Origin: Limnochorda sp. LNt
GTDB taxonomy: Bacteria > Bacillota > Limnochordia > Limnochordales > Geochordaceae
Length of the DNA stretch: 64,000 bases
Direction of reading: 5' to 3'
Assembly: GCF_035593265.1 (NCBI RefSeq)
Contig: NZ_CP141614.1
Location: forward strand, 2,294,001-2,358,000
A model generated the notes under the pieces. It was not told the origin of the DNA and searched no databases. It saw only the letters and a list, made by a program, of their open reading frames with translations. A program made the position numbers and the translations under genes. Below are positions 36,502-45,947 of this stretch, one piece after another. Position 1 is the stretch's first letter. Each line of letters opens with the position of its first letter.

Positions 36502-37980
36502 ATGGACTCGGGGATGGAGCAGGCACGGGCGCCTGTCGCGTCATCGTCTGAGAGCGCTTTTAGCGTCGCGTCGTCCAAGCCCGCCACCGTCTCTCGTCGG
36601 GAGTTCGTCAAGGTCGCCGCTGCCGGTGCCGCCGCGGCCGCCGCTCCCTTCGTCTGGGTACCCCGCGTGGGCGCGCAGGCCCGGCGCACGCTGACCATCT
36701 TGCAGTGGAGCCACTTCGTGCCGGCTTACGACGTCTGGTTCGACCGGTTCGCCAAGGAGTGGGGCGCCGCCCACAACCCGCCCATCGACGTCGTGGTCGA
36801 CCACATCAACTTCGCCGACCTGGTGCCTCGCGCCACCGCCGAGGTGGCGGCTCAGCAGGGCCATGACCTCTTCATGTTCATCTCGCCGCCCGCTGCCTTC
36901 GAGCCCGAGGTCGTCGACATGGCGGATCTGGTGCGCGAGGCGGAGAGACGCCACGGGCCCATCCTGGACCTCGCCAAGCGCAGCACCTACAACCCGGTGA
37001 CGGGCAAGTGGTTCGGCTTCTCTGACAACTACGTGCCCGACCCGGGCAACTACCTCAAGAGCGTCTGGGAGGCCATCGGGATGCCCGACGGGCCCGACAC
37101 GTGGGAGGACCTCCTGGAGGGCGGCCGGGCCATCCGCCAGCGCTTCCCCGACATCCAGATCCCCGTCGGCATCGGCTTCTCGCAGGACATCGACTCCAAC
37201 ATGGCGACGCGGGCCATCATGTGGTCCTTCGGGGCGTCGGTCCAGGACGAGAACTCCCGGGTCGTCATCAACTCGCCCGAGACCGCCCGGGCCCTGGAGT
37301 TCGGGGTGCGGCTGTTCCGTGAGGCCATGAGCCCGGCGGTGCTGAGCTGGAACGCCTCCTCCAACAACCAGGCGTTCAACGCTCGCCAGACCGCCTACAT
37401 CCTCAACTCCATCTCCGCGTACCGCACCGCGCAGGACAACCAGCTGCCCATCGCGGACGACACCTACTTCTGCGATCCGCTCAAGGGCCCGACCGGGCTG
37501 CAGTGGGCCAGCGAGCACGTCATGGGCGTCTACGTCATCTGGCGCTTCTCGACCAACCAGGATCTGGCCAAGGAGTTCCTGCTCTACCTGGTCGACCACT
37601 ACCGGGATGCGGTCCTGGCCAGCAAGCTCTACAACTTCCCCTCCTTCCCCGGCTCCGTGGCCGATCCCAGCACTCCCGTCGCCCAGAAGCCCGACGGGGG
37701 CAGCCGCTGGATCGCCTCCGTCTGCGATCGAGATCCCTTCGGCTCCAACCCGCCCGACAAGCTGGCAGCGCTCAAGGACGCCCTCAAGTGGTCCACCAAC
37801 GTGGGTCACCCGGGCACGGCCAACCCGGCCATCGGCGAGGTCTTCGACACCTTCGTCCTGCCCGACATGTTCGCCAAGGCCGCCACGGGCCAGCTCAGCG
37901 TGCGCGACGCCATCCTCGAGGCGGAGCGCCGCTGCATCGAGATCTTCAACAAGTGGCGTGAGCGGGGCCTGATCGCATAG
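36502..37980 (+). CDS. Sugar ABC transporter substrate-binding protein with Tat signal
   Basis: The 492-residue protein starts at ATG 36502 (AGGGGGG, 6 bp). Residues of about 30-58 form a twin-arginine signal (VSRREFVKVAAAGAAAAAAP ending near VGAQA). The mature part has a family 1 solute-binding fold: LTILQWSHFVPAYDVWFDRFAKEW, FIAKEFLLYLVDHY-like helices and WASEHVMGVYVIWRFSTNQD. It should bind a sugar outside the membrane and hand it to the permeases downstream. Export in folded form by the Tat system is unusual for this family in Bacillota but known. It is the first gene of a four-gene operon; the sugar is unknown. Confidence 0.9.
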   Translation: MDSGMEQARAPVASSSESAFSVASSKPATVSRREFVKVAAAGAAAAAAPFVWVPRVGAQARRTLTILQWSHFVPAYDVWFDRFAKEWGAAHNPPIDVVVDHINFADLVPRATAEVAAQQGHDLFMFISPPAAFEPEVVDMADLVREAERRHGPILDLAKRSTYNPVTGKWFGFSDNYVPDPGNYLKSVWEAIGMPDGPDTWEDLLEGGRAIRQRFPDIQIPVGIGFSQDIDSNMATRAIMWSFGASVQDENSRVVINSPETARALEFGVRLFREAMSPAVLSWNASSNNQAFNARQTAYILNSISAYRTAQDNQLPIADDTYFCDPLKGPTGLQWASEHVMGVYVIWRFSTNQDLAKEFLLYLVDHYRDAVLASKLYNFPSFPGSVADPSTPVAQKPDGGSRWIASVCDRDPFGSNPPDKLAALKDALKWSTNVGHPGTANPAIGEVFDTFVLPDMFAKAATGQLSVRDAILEAERRCIEIFNKWRERGLIA

Positions 37981-38045
37981 GTTCGCGGTGCCGACCGACC
38001 TGCCGCCCTGGACGGGTCGGGCCGCACCGAGACGGCACGAGGGAC

Positions 38046-38079
38046 GATGCGGGCCGCCGAGCATGGGGCGGCCCGCATC
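38046..38079 (+). repeat. Strong hairpin between the binding-protein and ATPase genes
   Basis: GATGCGGGCCGCC (38046-38058) pairs perfectly with GGCGGCCCGCATC (38067-38079), a 13 bp stem with an 8-base loop and no T run. Such hairpins downstream of binding protein genes often protect the 5' message, or partly terminate it, so that more binding protein is made than ATPase and permease. Confidence 0.6.
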
Positions 38080-38106
38080 CCATGCCGACGAAGGAGCAAC
38101 GTGGAG

Positions 38107-39201
38107 ATGGCCAGAGTCGAGACCCGCGATCTGCGCAAGCACTTCGGGCCGGTGGCCGCCGTCGACGGCGTCGACTTGAGCATCGAAGACGGCGAGCTGT
38201 TGGTGCTCCTGGGCCCCTCCGGCTGCGGCAAGACCACGTTGATGCGGATGGTGGCGGGGCTGGAGAGGCCGACGTCGGGCCAGATCTACATCGGCGGGCG
38301 GCCCATCGGGCCCGACGTGCCGCCCAGGGCCAGGGGCGTGGCCATGGTCTTCCAGAGCTACGCGCTCTACCCTCACAAGACCACCTACGACAACATCGCC
38401 TTTCCGCTGCAGGCCCGGCGCACGTCCGCCGAGACCATCGCCCAGCGGGTGCGGCGGGCCGCCGAGATGTTCGGCATCGGACACCTGCTGGGACGCCGCC
38501 CCCGCCAGCTGTCGGGTGGCGAGCGCCAGCGGGTCGCGCTGGCGCGGGCCGTCGTACGGGATCCGCAGGTCTTCCTGCTCGACGAGCCCCTCTCCAACCT
38601 GGACGCCAAGCTGCGCGCCACGGCCCGCGACGAGCTCAAGCAGTTTCAGCGCCGGGTGGGCACCACGACCATCTACGTCACCCACGACCAGGTGGAGGCC
38701 ATGGGACTCGGCGATCGCATCGCCGTCATGAACCAGGGCAAGGTGCGCCAGGTGGGCACCCCACTGGAGGTGTACGACGAGCCGGCCGACACCTTCGTGG
38801 CCACCTTCCTGGGTTCACCGCCCATGAACCTCATCCCGTGGGACGACGAGACCCTGGTGGGCTTCCGGCCCGAGCACCTGATGCCCCTGGAGGCCTTCGC
38901 CAAAGGCAACGGCGCCGGGCCGATCCCGGAGGGGCAGGTTCAGCGCTTCGACTTTCGGGTGCGGCGCATCGAGCACCTGGGTTCGGACCGCCTCATCTAC
39001 GGGGTGCTCGAGGGCTGGCGGGCGCCGCGGGCTCCCGCGCGGGGGGAGCCGCCGGGCGTGACCACGACCGAGACGGTCATCGCCAAGATGCCGGTCTCGC
39101 TGCCGTTCTCCGTGACCGAGGGAGAGGCGCAGCCGTTCGGGGTGCACCGGCGCCACCTGCGATACTTCGACCGCTTGACGGGAACGAGGGTGCGACGATG
39201 A
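38107..39201 (+). CDS. Sugar ABC transporter ATPase (UgpC/MalK-like)
   Basis: The 364-residue protein has Walker A (LLGPSGCGKTTLMRMVAG), the Q loop (AMVFQSYALYPHKT), the signature RQLSGGERQRVALARA, Walker B with VFLLDEPLSNLDAK, the H loop (VTHDQVEAM) and a C-terminal TOBE-like regulatory domain with GFRPEHLMP. ATG 38107 is used; GTG 38101 in the same frame is possible, as AAGGAG lies at 38091-38096. The stop overlaps the next start (ATGA). MalK-type ATPases are often shared by several sugar importers. Confidence 0.93.
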   Translation: MARVETRDLRKHFGPVAAVDGVDLSIEDGELLVLLGPSGCGKTTLMRMVAGLERPTSGQIYIGGRPIGPDVPPRARGVAMVFQSYALYPHKTTYDNIAFPLQARRTSAETIAQRVRRAAEMFGIGHLLGRRPRQLSGGERQRVALARAVVRDPQVFLLDEPLSNLDAKLRATARDELKQFQRRVGTTTIYVTHDQVEAMGLGDRIAVMNQGKVRQVGTPLEVYDEPADTFVATFLGSPPMNLIPWDDETLVGFRPEHLMPLEAFAKGNGAGPIPEGQVQRFDFRVRRIEHLGSDRLIYGVLEGWRAPRAPARGEPPGVTTTETVIAKMPVSLPFSVTEGEAQPFGVHRRHLRYFDRLTGTRVRR

Positions 39202-40151
39202 GCGCGACCCGCCAGAGCGTCCAGGTCGCCTCGGGCGTCGCGGGCCTGGCGAGCCGCTGGCGCTATCTGCCAGATCGGGCCGAGCTGCTGGGCTGGATCA
39301 TGCTGACGCCCGCCCTCCTCTACGTCGTGATCCTGGTGGGCCTGCCCTTCGTGCTGGCCATCACGCTCAGCTTCAGCACGGCCACGGCGGGCAGTCTGTC
39401 GTTCTCTTTCGTGGGGCTGCGCAACTTCAGCGCTGTCCTGCATGACCCCACCTTCCAGCGCGCCCTCAAGAACACCCTGCTCTTCACGGGCGTCTCTCAG
39501 CTCCTGGTCATCGTGCTGGCCTCCATCCAGGCGCGGCTCTTGACGATCCCCTTCCCGGGGCGGCGCATCGTGCGGTTCTTGCTGCTGCTGCCCTGGGCGG
39601 CGCCCGTGGCCCTCTCCAGCATGGCGTGGACGTGGATCTACGACTCCACGTTCAGCGTCATCAACTGGACCCTGCGGTTCTTCGGGGTGCTGGGGCCGGG
39701 GCAGTGGCTGTACTGGCTCGGGACCCCCGACCTGGCCATGGCTGCCATCATCATCGTGCACGTCTGGCGGATGATGCCCTTCGCCACGGTGGTGTTGATG
39801 GCCGGCCTCAGCTCCATCCCCCAGGACGTCCAGGAGGCGGCCATCATCGACGGCGCCAGCTACTGGCGGCGGGTCCTCCAGATCGAGTTGCCGCTGCTGT
39901 TGCCCGTCGTGGCGGTGGCGGTGCTGTTCGGCGTGGTCTTCACCTCGACGGATCTGTCGGTGGTGTGGCTGCTGACCCGCGGCGGCCCCTACAACAGCAC
40001 CCACGTGCTGGCCAGCCTCGCCTTCCAGCGGGGCATCCTGGGGGCCAACCTGGGCGAGGGTGCAGCCATCGCGCTCTTCCTCTTCCCGGTCTTGCTGCTG
40101 GCAGCGGTCGTCATGCTGCGCGTCGCCCGGCGCAGCGAGGTGGGGGCGTGA
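39198..40151 (+). CDS. Sugar ABC transporter permease (MalF/UgpA-like)
   Basis: The 317-residue protein overlaps the ATPase gene by 4 bp. It has six membrane segments (LLGWIMLTPALLYVVILVGL first), SFVGLRNFSAVLHDPTF, the segment RFLLLLPWAAPVALSSMAW, and the EAA loop (DVQEAAIIDGASYWRRVLQIELPLL). It forms half of the membrane channel with the product of the next gene. Confidence 0.93.
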   Translation: MSATRQSVQVASGVAGLASRWRYLPDRAELLGWIMLTPALLYVVILVGLPFVLAITLSFSTATAGSLSFSFVGLRNFSAVLHDPTFQRALKNTLLFTGVSQLLVIVLASIQARLLTIPFPGRRIVRFLLLLPWAAPVALSSMAWTWIYDSTFSVINWTLRFFGVLGPGQWLYWLGTPDLAMAAIIIVHVWRMMPFATVVLMAGLSSIPQDVQEAAIIDGASYWRRVLQIELPLLLPVVAVAVLFGVVFTSTDLSVVWLLTRGGPYNSTHVLASLAFQRGILGANLGEGAAIALFLFPVLLLAAVVMLRVARRSEVGA

Positions 40152-40155
40152 GACG

Positions 40156-41022
40156 ATGGAGGCCGTGTCGCGGATCCTCAAGGGGCTTCGCTGGGTCGCC
40201 CTCTACGCGGCGGTGGGCGTCTTCGTGGTGCTGGCGGTCTTCCCGTTCTACTGGATGCTGTTGACCTCGTTCAAGCAAAACCGGGACCTCTACGTCGGCG
40301 CCACCAACCTGAGTCACGTGCCGTGGATCTTCAACGCGCCGCCCACCCTCAGCCACGTCCGACTGCTCTTCCAGGGCACGCCGTACGTGACGTGGCTGTA
40401 CAACACGCTGGTGGTGGGGGCGGCGGTGGTGGTCATCACGCTGGTGGTGGCGCTGCCGGCGGGCTACAGCCTGGCGCGCCTGGTGGGCCACTGGGGCGAG
40501 CGGCTGGGCATCGGGATCTTCCTGACCTACCTGGTGCCGTCGACGCTCTTGTTCATCCCCTTCAGCCGGCTCGTCTCAGCGCTGGGGCTGCAAAACTCGC
40601 TGTGGGCGCTGGTGCTGGTCTACCCCACCTTCACCATCCCGTTCACCACGTGGCTGCTGATGGGCTTCTTCCGCTCCATTCCCCGGGATCTGGAGGAGCA
40701 GGCGATGATCGACGGCTACAGCCGCCTGGCCGGCATCGTGCGGGTGGTGATGCCGCTGTCGGTGGCGGGCGTGCTGACGGCCGTCATCTTCGCCTTCACG
40801 CTGGTGATGCAGGAGTTCGTCTACGCGCTCACCTTCGTCAGCTCGGTCGACCGCATGACGGTCAGCCTGGGAGTGCCGGTGGCACTGGTGCGAGGGGACG
40901 TGTACTACTGGGGCTCCCTGATGGCGGCGGCCCTCTTCGCCAGCGTGCCCATCGCCGTCCTGTACAGCCTCTTCATGGACCGCTTCATCGCGGGGCTGAC
41001 GGCCGGCGCGGTCAAGGGCTGA
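40156..41022 (+). CDS. Sugar ABC transporter permease (MalG/UgpE-like)
   Basis: The 288-residue protein starts at ATG 40156, 4 bp after the preceding stop. It shows the MalG-type pattern: [32 protein letters not shown], and the EAA loop [25 protein letters not shown]. It is the last gene of the sugar importer operon. The next gene, ispG, has its own promoter. Confidence 0.93.
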   Translation: MEAVSRILKGLRWVALYAAVGVFVVLAVFPFYWMLLTSFKQNRDLYVGATNLSHVPWIFNAPPTLSHVRLLFQGTPYVTWLYNTLVVGAAVVVITLVVALPAGYSLARLVGHWGERLGIGIFLTYLVPSTLLFIPFSRLVSALGLQNSLWALVLVYPTFTIPFTTWLLMGFFRSIPRDLEEQAMIDGYSRLAGIVRVVMPLSVAGVLTAVIFAFTLVMQEFVYALTFVSSVDRMTVSLGVPVALVRGDVYYWGSLMAAALFASVPIAVLYSLFMDRFIAGLTAGAVKG

Positions 41023-41046
41023 GAGGAGGATGCGCCCGGCCGCTCC

Positions 41047-41074
41047 TTGATGCGCCCTGCCTCCCGGTTAGAAT
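41047..41074 (+). promoter_or_regulatory. ispG promoter
   Basis: TTGATG (41047-41052) and TAGAAT (41069-41074) are 16 bp apart. The first possible ATG (41073) overlaps this -10, so the downstream ATG at 41112 is the true start. The leader would be about 30 nt. Confidence 0.6.
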
Positions 41075-41111
41075 GACGGGGGAAGCCTTGCGAGAGTCGG
41101 AGGCGTCGCGC

Positions 41112-42398
41112 ATGCAGGGATGGCAGCTGCCGGGCGCCGGCGCCACCGGGGCGGTCGACGAGGCGGTCCGCGTCGGCCCGGAGCGGCGGCGCCGGTCGGT
41201 GCCGGTCGACGTCGGGGGCGTCGTCATCGGCGGCGGGCGCCCGGTGGTCGTGCAGTCCATGACCAACACCGAGACGGCCGACGTCGAGGCCACCGTGCGC
41301 CAGATCGTGGAGCTGGCCGATGCCGGCTCGGAACTGGTGCGGATCACCGTCAACCACGACGAGGCGGCGCAGGCCGTGCCCCGCATCGTCGAGCGGGTGC
41401 GCGCGATGGGGTACGCCACGCCCATCGTGGGCGACTTCCACTACAACGGCCACCTCCTCCTGAGCCGCTACCCCGACTGCGCCCGGGCGTTGGACAAGTA
41501 CCGGATCAACCCCGGCAACGTGGGCGCCGGGGAGACGCACGACGACAACTTCCGCACCATCGTCCAGCGCGCCATCGAGTACGGCAAGCCCGTGCGCATC
41601 GGCGTCAACTGGGGCTCCCTCGACAAGCGGCTGCTGGCCGAGCTGATGGACCGAAACGCTCGCCGGCCCGAGCCCCGGGAGGCCCGCGAGGTGCTGCTGG
41701 AGGCCATGGTCGAGAGCGCCTTGCGCTCGGCCCGGATGGCAGAGGACCTGGGGCTGCCCCACGACCGCATCGTGCTCAGCGCCAAGGTCTCCAGCGTGCC
41801 CGAGCTGGTGGCGGTCTACCGCCGGCTGGCCGAGGCTTGCGACTACCCCCTGCACCTGGGTCTGACCGAGGCGGGCATGGGCACGCGAGGGGTCGTGGCC
41901 AGCACGGCCGGGCTGGCCATCCTGCTGTGGGAGGGCATCGGCGACACCATCCGGGTCTCGCTGACGCCCCGCCCCGCAGAGCCCCGCACGGAGGAGGTGC
42001 GCGTCGCCCAGCAGATCCTGCAGTCGCTGGGTCTGCGCAGCTTCGCGCCCCAGGTGAGCGCCTGCCCCGGCTGCGGACGCACCAGCAGCACCTTCTTCCA
42101 GGAGATGGCCGAAGAGGTGACCCGCTACATCCAGCGCCGCATGCCGGAGTGGCGACGCCTCTACCCGGGTGTCGAGGATCTCAAGGTGGCGGTGATGGGC
42201 TGCGTGGTCAACGGCCCGGGCGAGAGCCGCCACGCCGACATCGGCATCTCCCTGCCCGGCACCTTCGAGGAGCCCAGGGCCCCCGTCTACGTCGACGGCC
42301 GCCTGGTCACCACCCTGCGGGGCGAGGGGCTGGTCGCCGAGTTCCTGGAGATCCTGGAGGCCTACGTGCGCCGGCGCTACGCCGCCGACGGAGCCTGA
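41112..42398 (+). CDS. ispG: IspG, HMB-PP synthase (MEP pathway)
   Basis: The product is about 428 residues from ATG 41112 (GGAGG, 9 bp). It has the TIM barrel start [61 protein letters not shown], and the [4Fe-4S] ligands in [14 protein letters not shown] and [16 protein letters not shown]. It reduces methylerythritol cyclodiphosphate to HMBPP in isoprenoid synthesis, using ferredoxin or flavodoxin. YitT follows 4 bp later. Confidence 0.96.
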   Translation: MQGWQLPGAGATGAVDEAVRVGPERRRRSVPVDVGGVVIGGGRPVVVQSMTNTETADVEATVRQIVELADAGSELVRITVNHDEAAQAVPRIVERVRAMGYATPIVGDFHYNGHLLLSRYPDCARALDKYRINPGNVGAGETHDDNFRTIVQRAIEYGKPVRIGVNWGSLDKRLLAELMDRNARRPEPREAREVLLEAMVESALRSARMAEDLGLPHDRIVLSAKVSSVPELVAVYRRLAEACDYPLHLGLTEAGMGTRGVVASTAGLAILLWEGIGDTIRVSLTPRPAEPRTEEVRVAQQILQSLGLRSFAPQVSACPGCGRTSSTFFQEMAEEVTRYIQRRMPEWRRLYPGVEDLKVAVMGCVVNGPGESRHADIGISLPGTFEEPRAPVYVDGRLVTTLRGEGLVAEFLEILEAYVRRRYAADGA

Positions 42399-42402
42399 GG
42401 CC

Positions 42403-43281
42403 ATGGCGCCCTCCCGGGGAGCGGGCCGCCTGCGCCGGTGGGCCCGGGCCGCCGGCCGCCTGCTGCCGTGGCTGCAGATCGTGGGCGGGGCCCTGGTCAC
42501 GGCCATCGCCGTCAACGTCTTCCTGGTGCCCTTCAAGCTGGCCGACGGCGGCATCGTGGGCCTCTCCATCGTGCTGCACTACCGCTTCGGCCTGCCCATC
42601 GCGCCGCTGGTGGTGGCCCTCAACGTGCCCATCTTCCTGGCGGGATGGCGGGTGGTGGGACTCTCCTTCGTCGCCCGCACCTTCTTCGGGGTGGGAGCGC
42701 TGGCCTTCTTCATCCACGTCACCCGAGGGCTGGCCCCCATCACCCACGACGTGCTGCTGGGGACGCTCTACGCCGGGGTGGTGCAGGGGATCGGCCTCGG
42801 GATCGTCTTGCGGGCTGGGGGCTCCACGGGCGGCACCGACACGCTGGCCCGCATCCTGTCACGGCGCACGGGCTGGAAAGTGGGGCAGCTCATCCTCATC
42901 TTCGACCTGGGCGTCCTGACGGCGGCCGCGCTCACCTTCGGGCCCGAGCAGGCGCTGTATGCGGCGGTCACCCTCTTCCTGACCAGCCGCGTCATCGACT
43001 TCATCCTGGAGGGGCAGTACTCGGCCCGCGCCGTCATGATCGTCTCGGATCGCCACCAGGTCATCGCCTCGCGCATCCTGCAGGAGCTGGAGCGCGGCGC
43101 CACGCTGCTGGAGGCCCGGGGCGCCTACACCGGCGCCGAGCGGCCCGTGGTCTACTGCGTGGTGAGCCGGGACCAGGTGCCCCGCTTGCGGGCCATCGTC
43201 CACGAGGAGGACGCCCGGGCCTTCATGGTGATGCACGAGGCGGCCGAGGTACTGGGCGAGGGGTTCACGCGGATGCCTTGA
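42403..43281 (+). CDS. YitT family membrane protein (DUF161, DUF2179)
   Basis: The 292-residue protein has five to six membrane segments (QIVGGALVTAIAVNVFLVPF, LADGGIVGLSIVLHYRFGLP, GIVLRAGGSTGGTDTLARIL) and a C-terminal cytoplasmic DUF2179 domain (SARAVMIVSDRHQVIASRIL, GATLLEARGAYTG). YitT proteins are common in Bacillota, and their substrate is unknown. It starts 4 bp after ispG and its last 17 bp overlap the end of the convergent histidine kinase gene. Confidence 0.9.
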   Translation: MAPSRGAGRLRRWARAAGRLLPWLQIVGGALVTAIAVNVFLVPFKLADGGIVGLSIVLHYRFGLPIAPLVVALNVPIFLAGWRVVGLSFVARTFFGVGALAFFIHVTRGLAPITHDVLLGTLYAGVVQGIGLGIVLRAGGSTGGTDTLARILSRRTGWKVGQLILIFDLGVLTAAALTFGPEQALYAAVTLFLTSRVIDFILEGQYSARAVMIVSDRHQVIASRILQELERGATLLEARGAYTGAERPVVYCVVSRDQVPRLRAIVHEEDARAFMVMHEAAEVLGEGFTRMP

Positions 43282-45097
43282 AGGGCACCCGCACCTCGAC
43301 CCGGGTGCCCTGCCCGGGGCTCGAGACGATCTCGAGCTGCCCGCCCACGAGATCCATCCGCTCCCGCATGCCGAGCAGCCCCAGGGGCGGGCGGTCGCGG
43401 CGCGCCATCACCTCGGCGGGGACGAACCCCCGTCCGTCGTCGACGATGGTCATCTCCACGGTCCCCTGGTCGGCATCGCCCTGGCAGTGGATCCGCACCT
43501 CGACCCGCCGGGCACCCGCATGCCGTAGCACGTTGGTGACGGCCTCCTGAGCGACCCGGAAGACGGCGATCTCGACCGAGGGCGGCAGGCGCAGGTCCGC
43601 GCAGGCGTCGACGTCGGCCACCACCGTCAAGCCGGCCGGCTCCAGGTGCGTGCGGGCGTACCATATCACCGCCGCGGCCAGGCTGAGGTCGTCGAGGGCC
43701 GCCGGCCGCAGGTCGTAGGTGATGCGCCGCACGTCCTCCAGGGTCGCCTCGGCCAGCTGCCGGAGTTGCCCGAGCCGCCTGGCCAGTTGGCCGTCGGGGT
43801 CGCGCAGGCCCTGCAGCATCCAGTCGATGCGGAGCATGATGGCCGTCAGCGACTGCCCCACGCTGTCGTGGAGCTCGCGGGCGATGCGCCGCCGCTCCTC
43901 CTCCTGGGCCCCCATCACCCGGGTCAGGAGCCGCCCGCGCAGGCGCTCCTTCTCGCGCACCTCGTCGAAGAGGCGCAGGTTTTCGACCGCGATGGCCACC
44001 AGATTGGCCACCGCCTCGAGCAGCGTCACGTCCTCGGGGGAGAAAGCGGGGCCCGACCTGCGGGCCACCACCAGGTGGCCGTAGCGGCGCTCCTTGACCA
44101 CCAGGGGCAGCTCCAACCGCACGGCGGGAGGCTCCCCCTCGCGCAGCAGCTCGGCCGCTCCCCACTGCCGGGCCATGGTGGGGGCCTGGCCGTCGGAGAG
44201 CACGATGGCGCAGGCGTCGCTGCGCACGAGGCGTCCTGTCTCCTCCACCACCTGCGCCAGCGCATCCTCGAGCCGCTCGCTCTCGGCCAGCGTCCGGCCG
44301 AAGAGGTGCAGCCCCGACAGCCATCGGGTGAGCTGCCCCACCTCGCGCTGAAGCCCGGTGGTATGCCGCTGGATCCGCTCGGCCATGTCGTTGAAGGCTC
44401 GCGCCAGCAGCCCCAGCTCGTCATGGCTGCGCCAGGCCACCCGGGCCGCGTAGTCGCCAGCAGCGATGCGCTCCACCCCGGCCACCAGTGCGGCCAGAGG
44501 GCGCAGCAGCAGGCGGGAGATGGGCAGGCCCAGGGCGACCACCACCACGACCATGGAGACGGCCACCAGGGCCACCAGCCACATGGTGCTGGAGACGACC
44601 TGGTCGTAGAGGCGCCGTGTGTCGAGGGAGACCGAGACGGCCCCCAGGATGGGCGGCTGCCCGGCGTGGCAAGGGAGGCAGGAGGGACCGTTTTGCACCG
44701 GCTGGACGGCCAGCAGCGCGCCAGCCTCGGCCACCTCCCGCACCAGCGGCTGCCCGGTCGCTACCACCTGCGCCACCTCGGGGTAGTCGCCCACCCGGCC
44801 CACGTCGGCCGACTCCGACGAGGCCCAGAGACGGCCGTCGGAGGTGATGACGTCGATGCGCCGCACCATGGGCTCGCCCTGCAGGTGCTGCAGGATCTCG
44901 CCGATCTCGTCGGGGTTGTTGCGGATCATGGAGAGGGCCAGGCCGTGGTAGATGGTGGAGGCCAGCGTCTGCGCGGCCAGCTCCACCTGTCGCAGCCCGG
45001 CGGCGCGCTGCAGGTGGACCAGGGCGGCGGCAGCCGCCGCGCCCACCCCCAGCACCACCACGAGGACGATGGAGAGGATCCGCTCCCTCAGCCGCAC
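43265..45097 (-). CDS. NarX-type sensor histidine kinase with a CXXCH motif
   Basis: The 610-residue protein starts at GTG 45097 (GGAGG, 9 bp). Domains: TM1 (about 7-28); an extracytoplasmic sensor (30-165) with CLPCH at 140-144; TM2 (171-192); HAMP (193-245); a GAF domain (about 270-375); HisKA_3 with ERRRIARELHDSVGQSL, His at about 410; and an HATPase domain with DDGRGF and GLLGMRERM. CXXCH is the covalent haem c signature, so the sensor may detect redox state or a gas. No response regulator gene is adjacent, which is unusual for this class, whose partners are normally NarL-type. A partner elsewhere is expected. Confidence 0.9.
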   Translation of the reverse strand: MRLRERILSIVLVVVLGVGAAAAAALVHLQRAAGLRQVELAAQTLASTIYHGLALSMIRNNPDEIGEILQHLQGEPMVRRIDVITSDGRLWASSESADVGRVGDYPEVAQVVATGQPLVREVAEAGALLAVQPVQNGPSCLPCHAGQPPILGAVSVSLDTRRLYDQVVSSTMWLVALVAVSMVVVVVALGLPISRLLLRPLAALVAGVERIAAGDYAARVAWRSHDELGLLARAFNDMAERIQRHTTGLQREVGQLTRWLSGLHLFGRTLAESERLEDALAQVVEETGRLVRSDACAIVLSDGQAPTMARQWGAAELLREGEPPAVRLELPLVVKERRYGHLVVARRSGPAFSPEDVTLLEAVANLVAIAVENLRLFDEVREKERLRGRLLTRVMGAQEEERRRIARELHDSVGQSLTAIMLRIDWMLQGLRDPDGQLARRLGQLRQLAEATLEDVRRITYDLRPAALDDLSLAAAVIWYARTHLEPAGLTVVADVDACADLRLPPSVEIAVFRVAQEAVTNVLRHAGARRVEVRIHCQGDADQGTVEMTIVDDGRGFVPAEVMARRDRPPLGLLGMRERMDLVGGQLEIVSSPGQGTRVEVRVPFKASA

Positions 45098-45150
45098 AGG
45101 GCACGCCTCCGGGAGCGTGGTTCGAGCCGGCGCGCCGCCGGCCCTGCGGG

Positions 45151-45184
45151 AAAAGCCAGGAGCCCGGCCAGTGGCCGGGCTCCT
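45151..45184 (-). terminator. Intrinsic terminator after the RRM gene
   Basis: AGGAGCCCGGCC (45158-45169) pairs perfectly with GGCCGGGCTCCT (45173-45184) around AGT. On the minus strand the stem is followed by GGCTTTTCCC. It ends the leftward RRM transcript before the kinase gene. Confidence 0.75.
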
Positions 45185-45275
45185 GCCCATCGTCGCCAGG
45201 GACACCCCCCGAGCGGCACGCCTCTACGAGACGCCACCGCTGAGGGTCATACCGAGCGTCGGCGTCGGCCCGCGC

Positions 45276-45590
45276 TCAGAAGCTGCGGCGCGGACCCCGC
45301 CGGTCGCCGCCCGGTCGGCTGCCCCGCCCGCCATCGGAGCGGTCCGGACGAGCCTGGGCCTCGTTGACCGTCAGCGGCCGGCCGTTGAGCTCGTAGCCGT
45401 TGAGCGCCTCGATGACGGATGCGGCGGCCTCGTCCGCCACCTCCACGAAGCCGAAGCCCCGGGAGCGCCCGGTATCCCGGTCGGTGATGACCCGGGCCGA
45501 CAGCACCTCCGCGTGCTCCGACACCAGGCGCGCCAGGTCGTCGCTCGTCACCGACCAGGGCAGGTTACCGAAGAAGAGGGTCTTGGCCAT
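45276..45590 (-). CDS. Small RRM-domain RNA-binding protein
   Basis: The 104-residue protein is one RRM followed by a basic Arg/Gly tail. RNP2 is TLFFGNLPWSVTSDDL and RNP1 is SRGFGFVEVADE. Such single-RRM, glycine-rich proteins occur in cyanobacteria and some other bacteria and are often cold-induced; the role in Bacillota is not established. The gene has its own promoter, a leader of about 120 nt and its own terminator, so it is a single-gene unit. Confidence 0.93.
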   Translation of the reverse strand: MAKTLFFGNLPWSVTSDDLARLVSEHAEVLSARVITDRDTGRSRGFGFVEVADEAAASVIEALNGYELNGRPLTVNEAQARPDRSDGGRGSRPGGDRRGPRRSF

Positions 45591-45719
45591 AGACACCCGA
45601 TCTCCCCTTGCCGAATCCGGTCCCTCTACACCGGATCCTGGAAGTAATCGCCGGAGGTTGCACGGGACCGGAGCCTGCAAGGGCGCCTGCCGGGGCAACG
45701 CTCTCCGCGATCCGCCTCC

Positions 45720-45748
45720 ACTATAGGCCCGCTGCCCGACGAATGCAA
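45720..45748 (-). promoter_or_regulatory. Promoter of the RRM gene
   Basis: On the minus strand TTGCAT (45748-45743) and TATAGT (45725-45720) are 17 bp apart. Transcription would begin near 45713, leaving a leader of about 120 nt. Long leaders are frequent in cold-shock genes, but no specific motif was recognised. Confidence 0.65.
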
Positions 45749-45878
45749 TAGGAGGCCCGCTCGAGCGCCAGGAGGCACGGCCACGAGCCGTCTCGAGATC
45801 GCTGGAGGCCCCGGCCCATCCGGTGGAGGATCAAGGAAATCCCGCGCGTTTGCGGCTTCCCTGGCATCGCGTGACGCC

Positions 45879-45914
45879 TTGCAGTCGTAACCGCTATCCC
45901 ATACGCTGTAGCGT
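45879..45914 (+). promoter_or_regulatory. Putative GH130 promoter with a small palindrome
   Basis: TTGCAG (45879-45884) and TACGCT (45902-45907) are 17 bp apart. ACGCT-GT-AGCGT (45903-45914) forms a palindrome over the -10 and start region, a possible operator. The -10 match is modest. Confidence 0.4.
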
Positions 45915-45947
45915 GAGTTCCCAACGGGACTCGAGGAGGTCTGACGG

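Larger units (their letters stand above)
45591..45947. other. Divergent intergenic region between the RRM and GH130 genes
   Basis: This stretch of 357 bp has no gene. It holds the RRM leader and promoter, about 130 bp with nothing recognised, and then the GH130 promoter. Confidence 0.7.

Noticed and set aside
43265-43281. YitT-kinase overlap as a gene fusion or error
   Set aside because: The genes are convergent and each ends in a complete family C-terminus, so a 17 bp tail overlap is ordinary.
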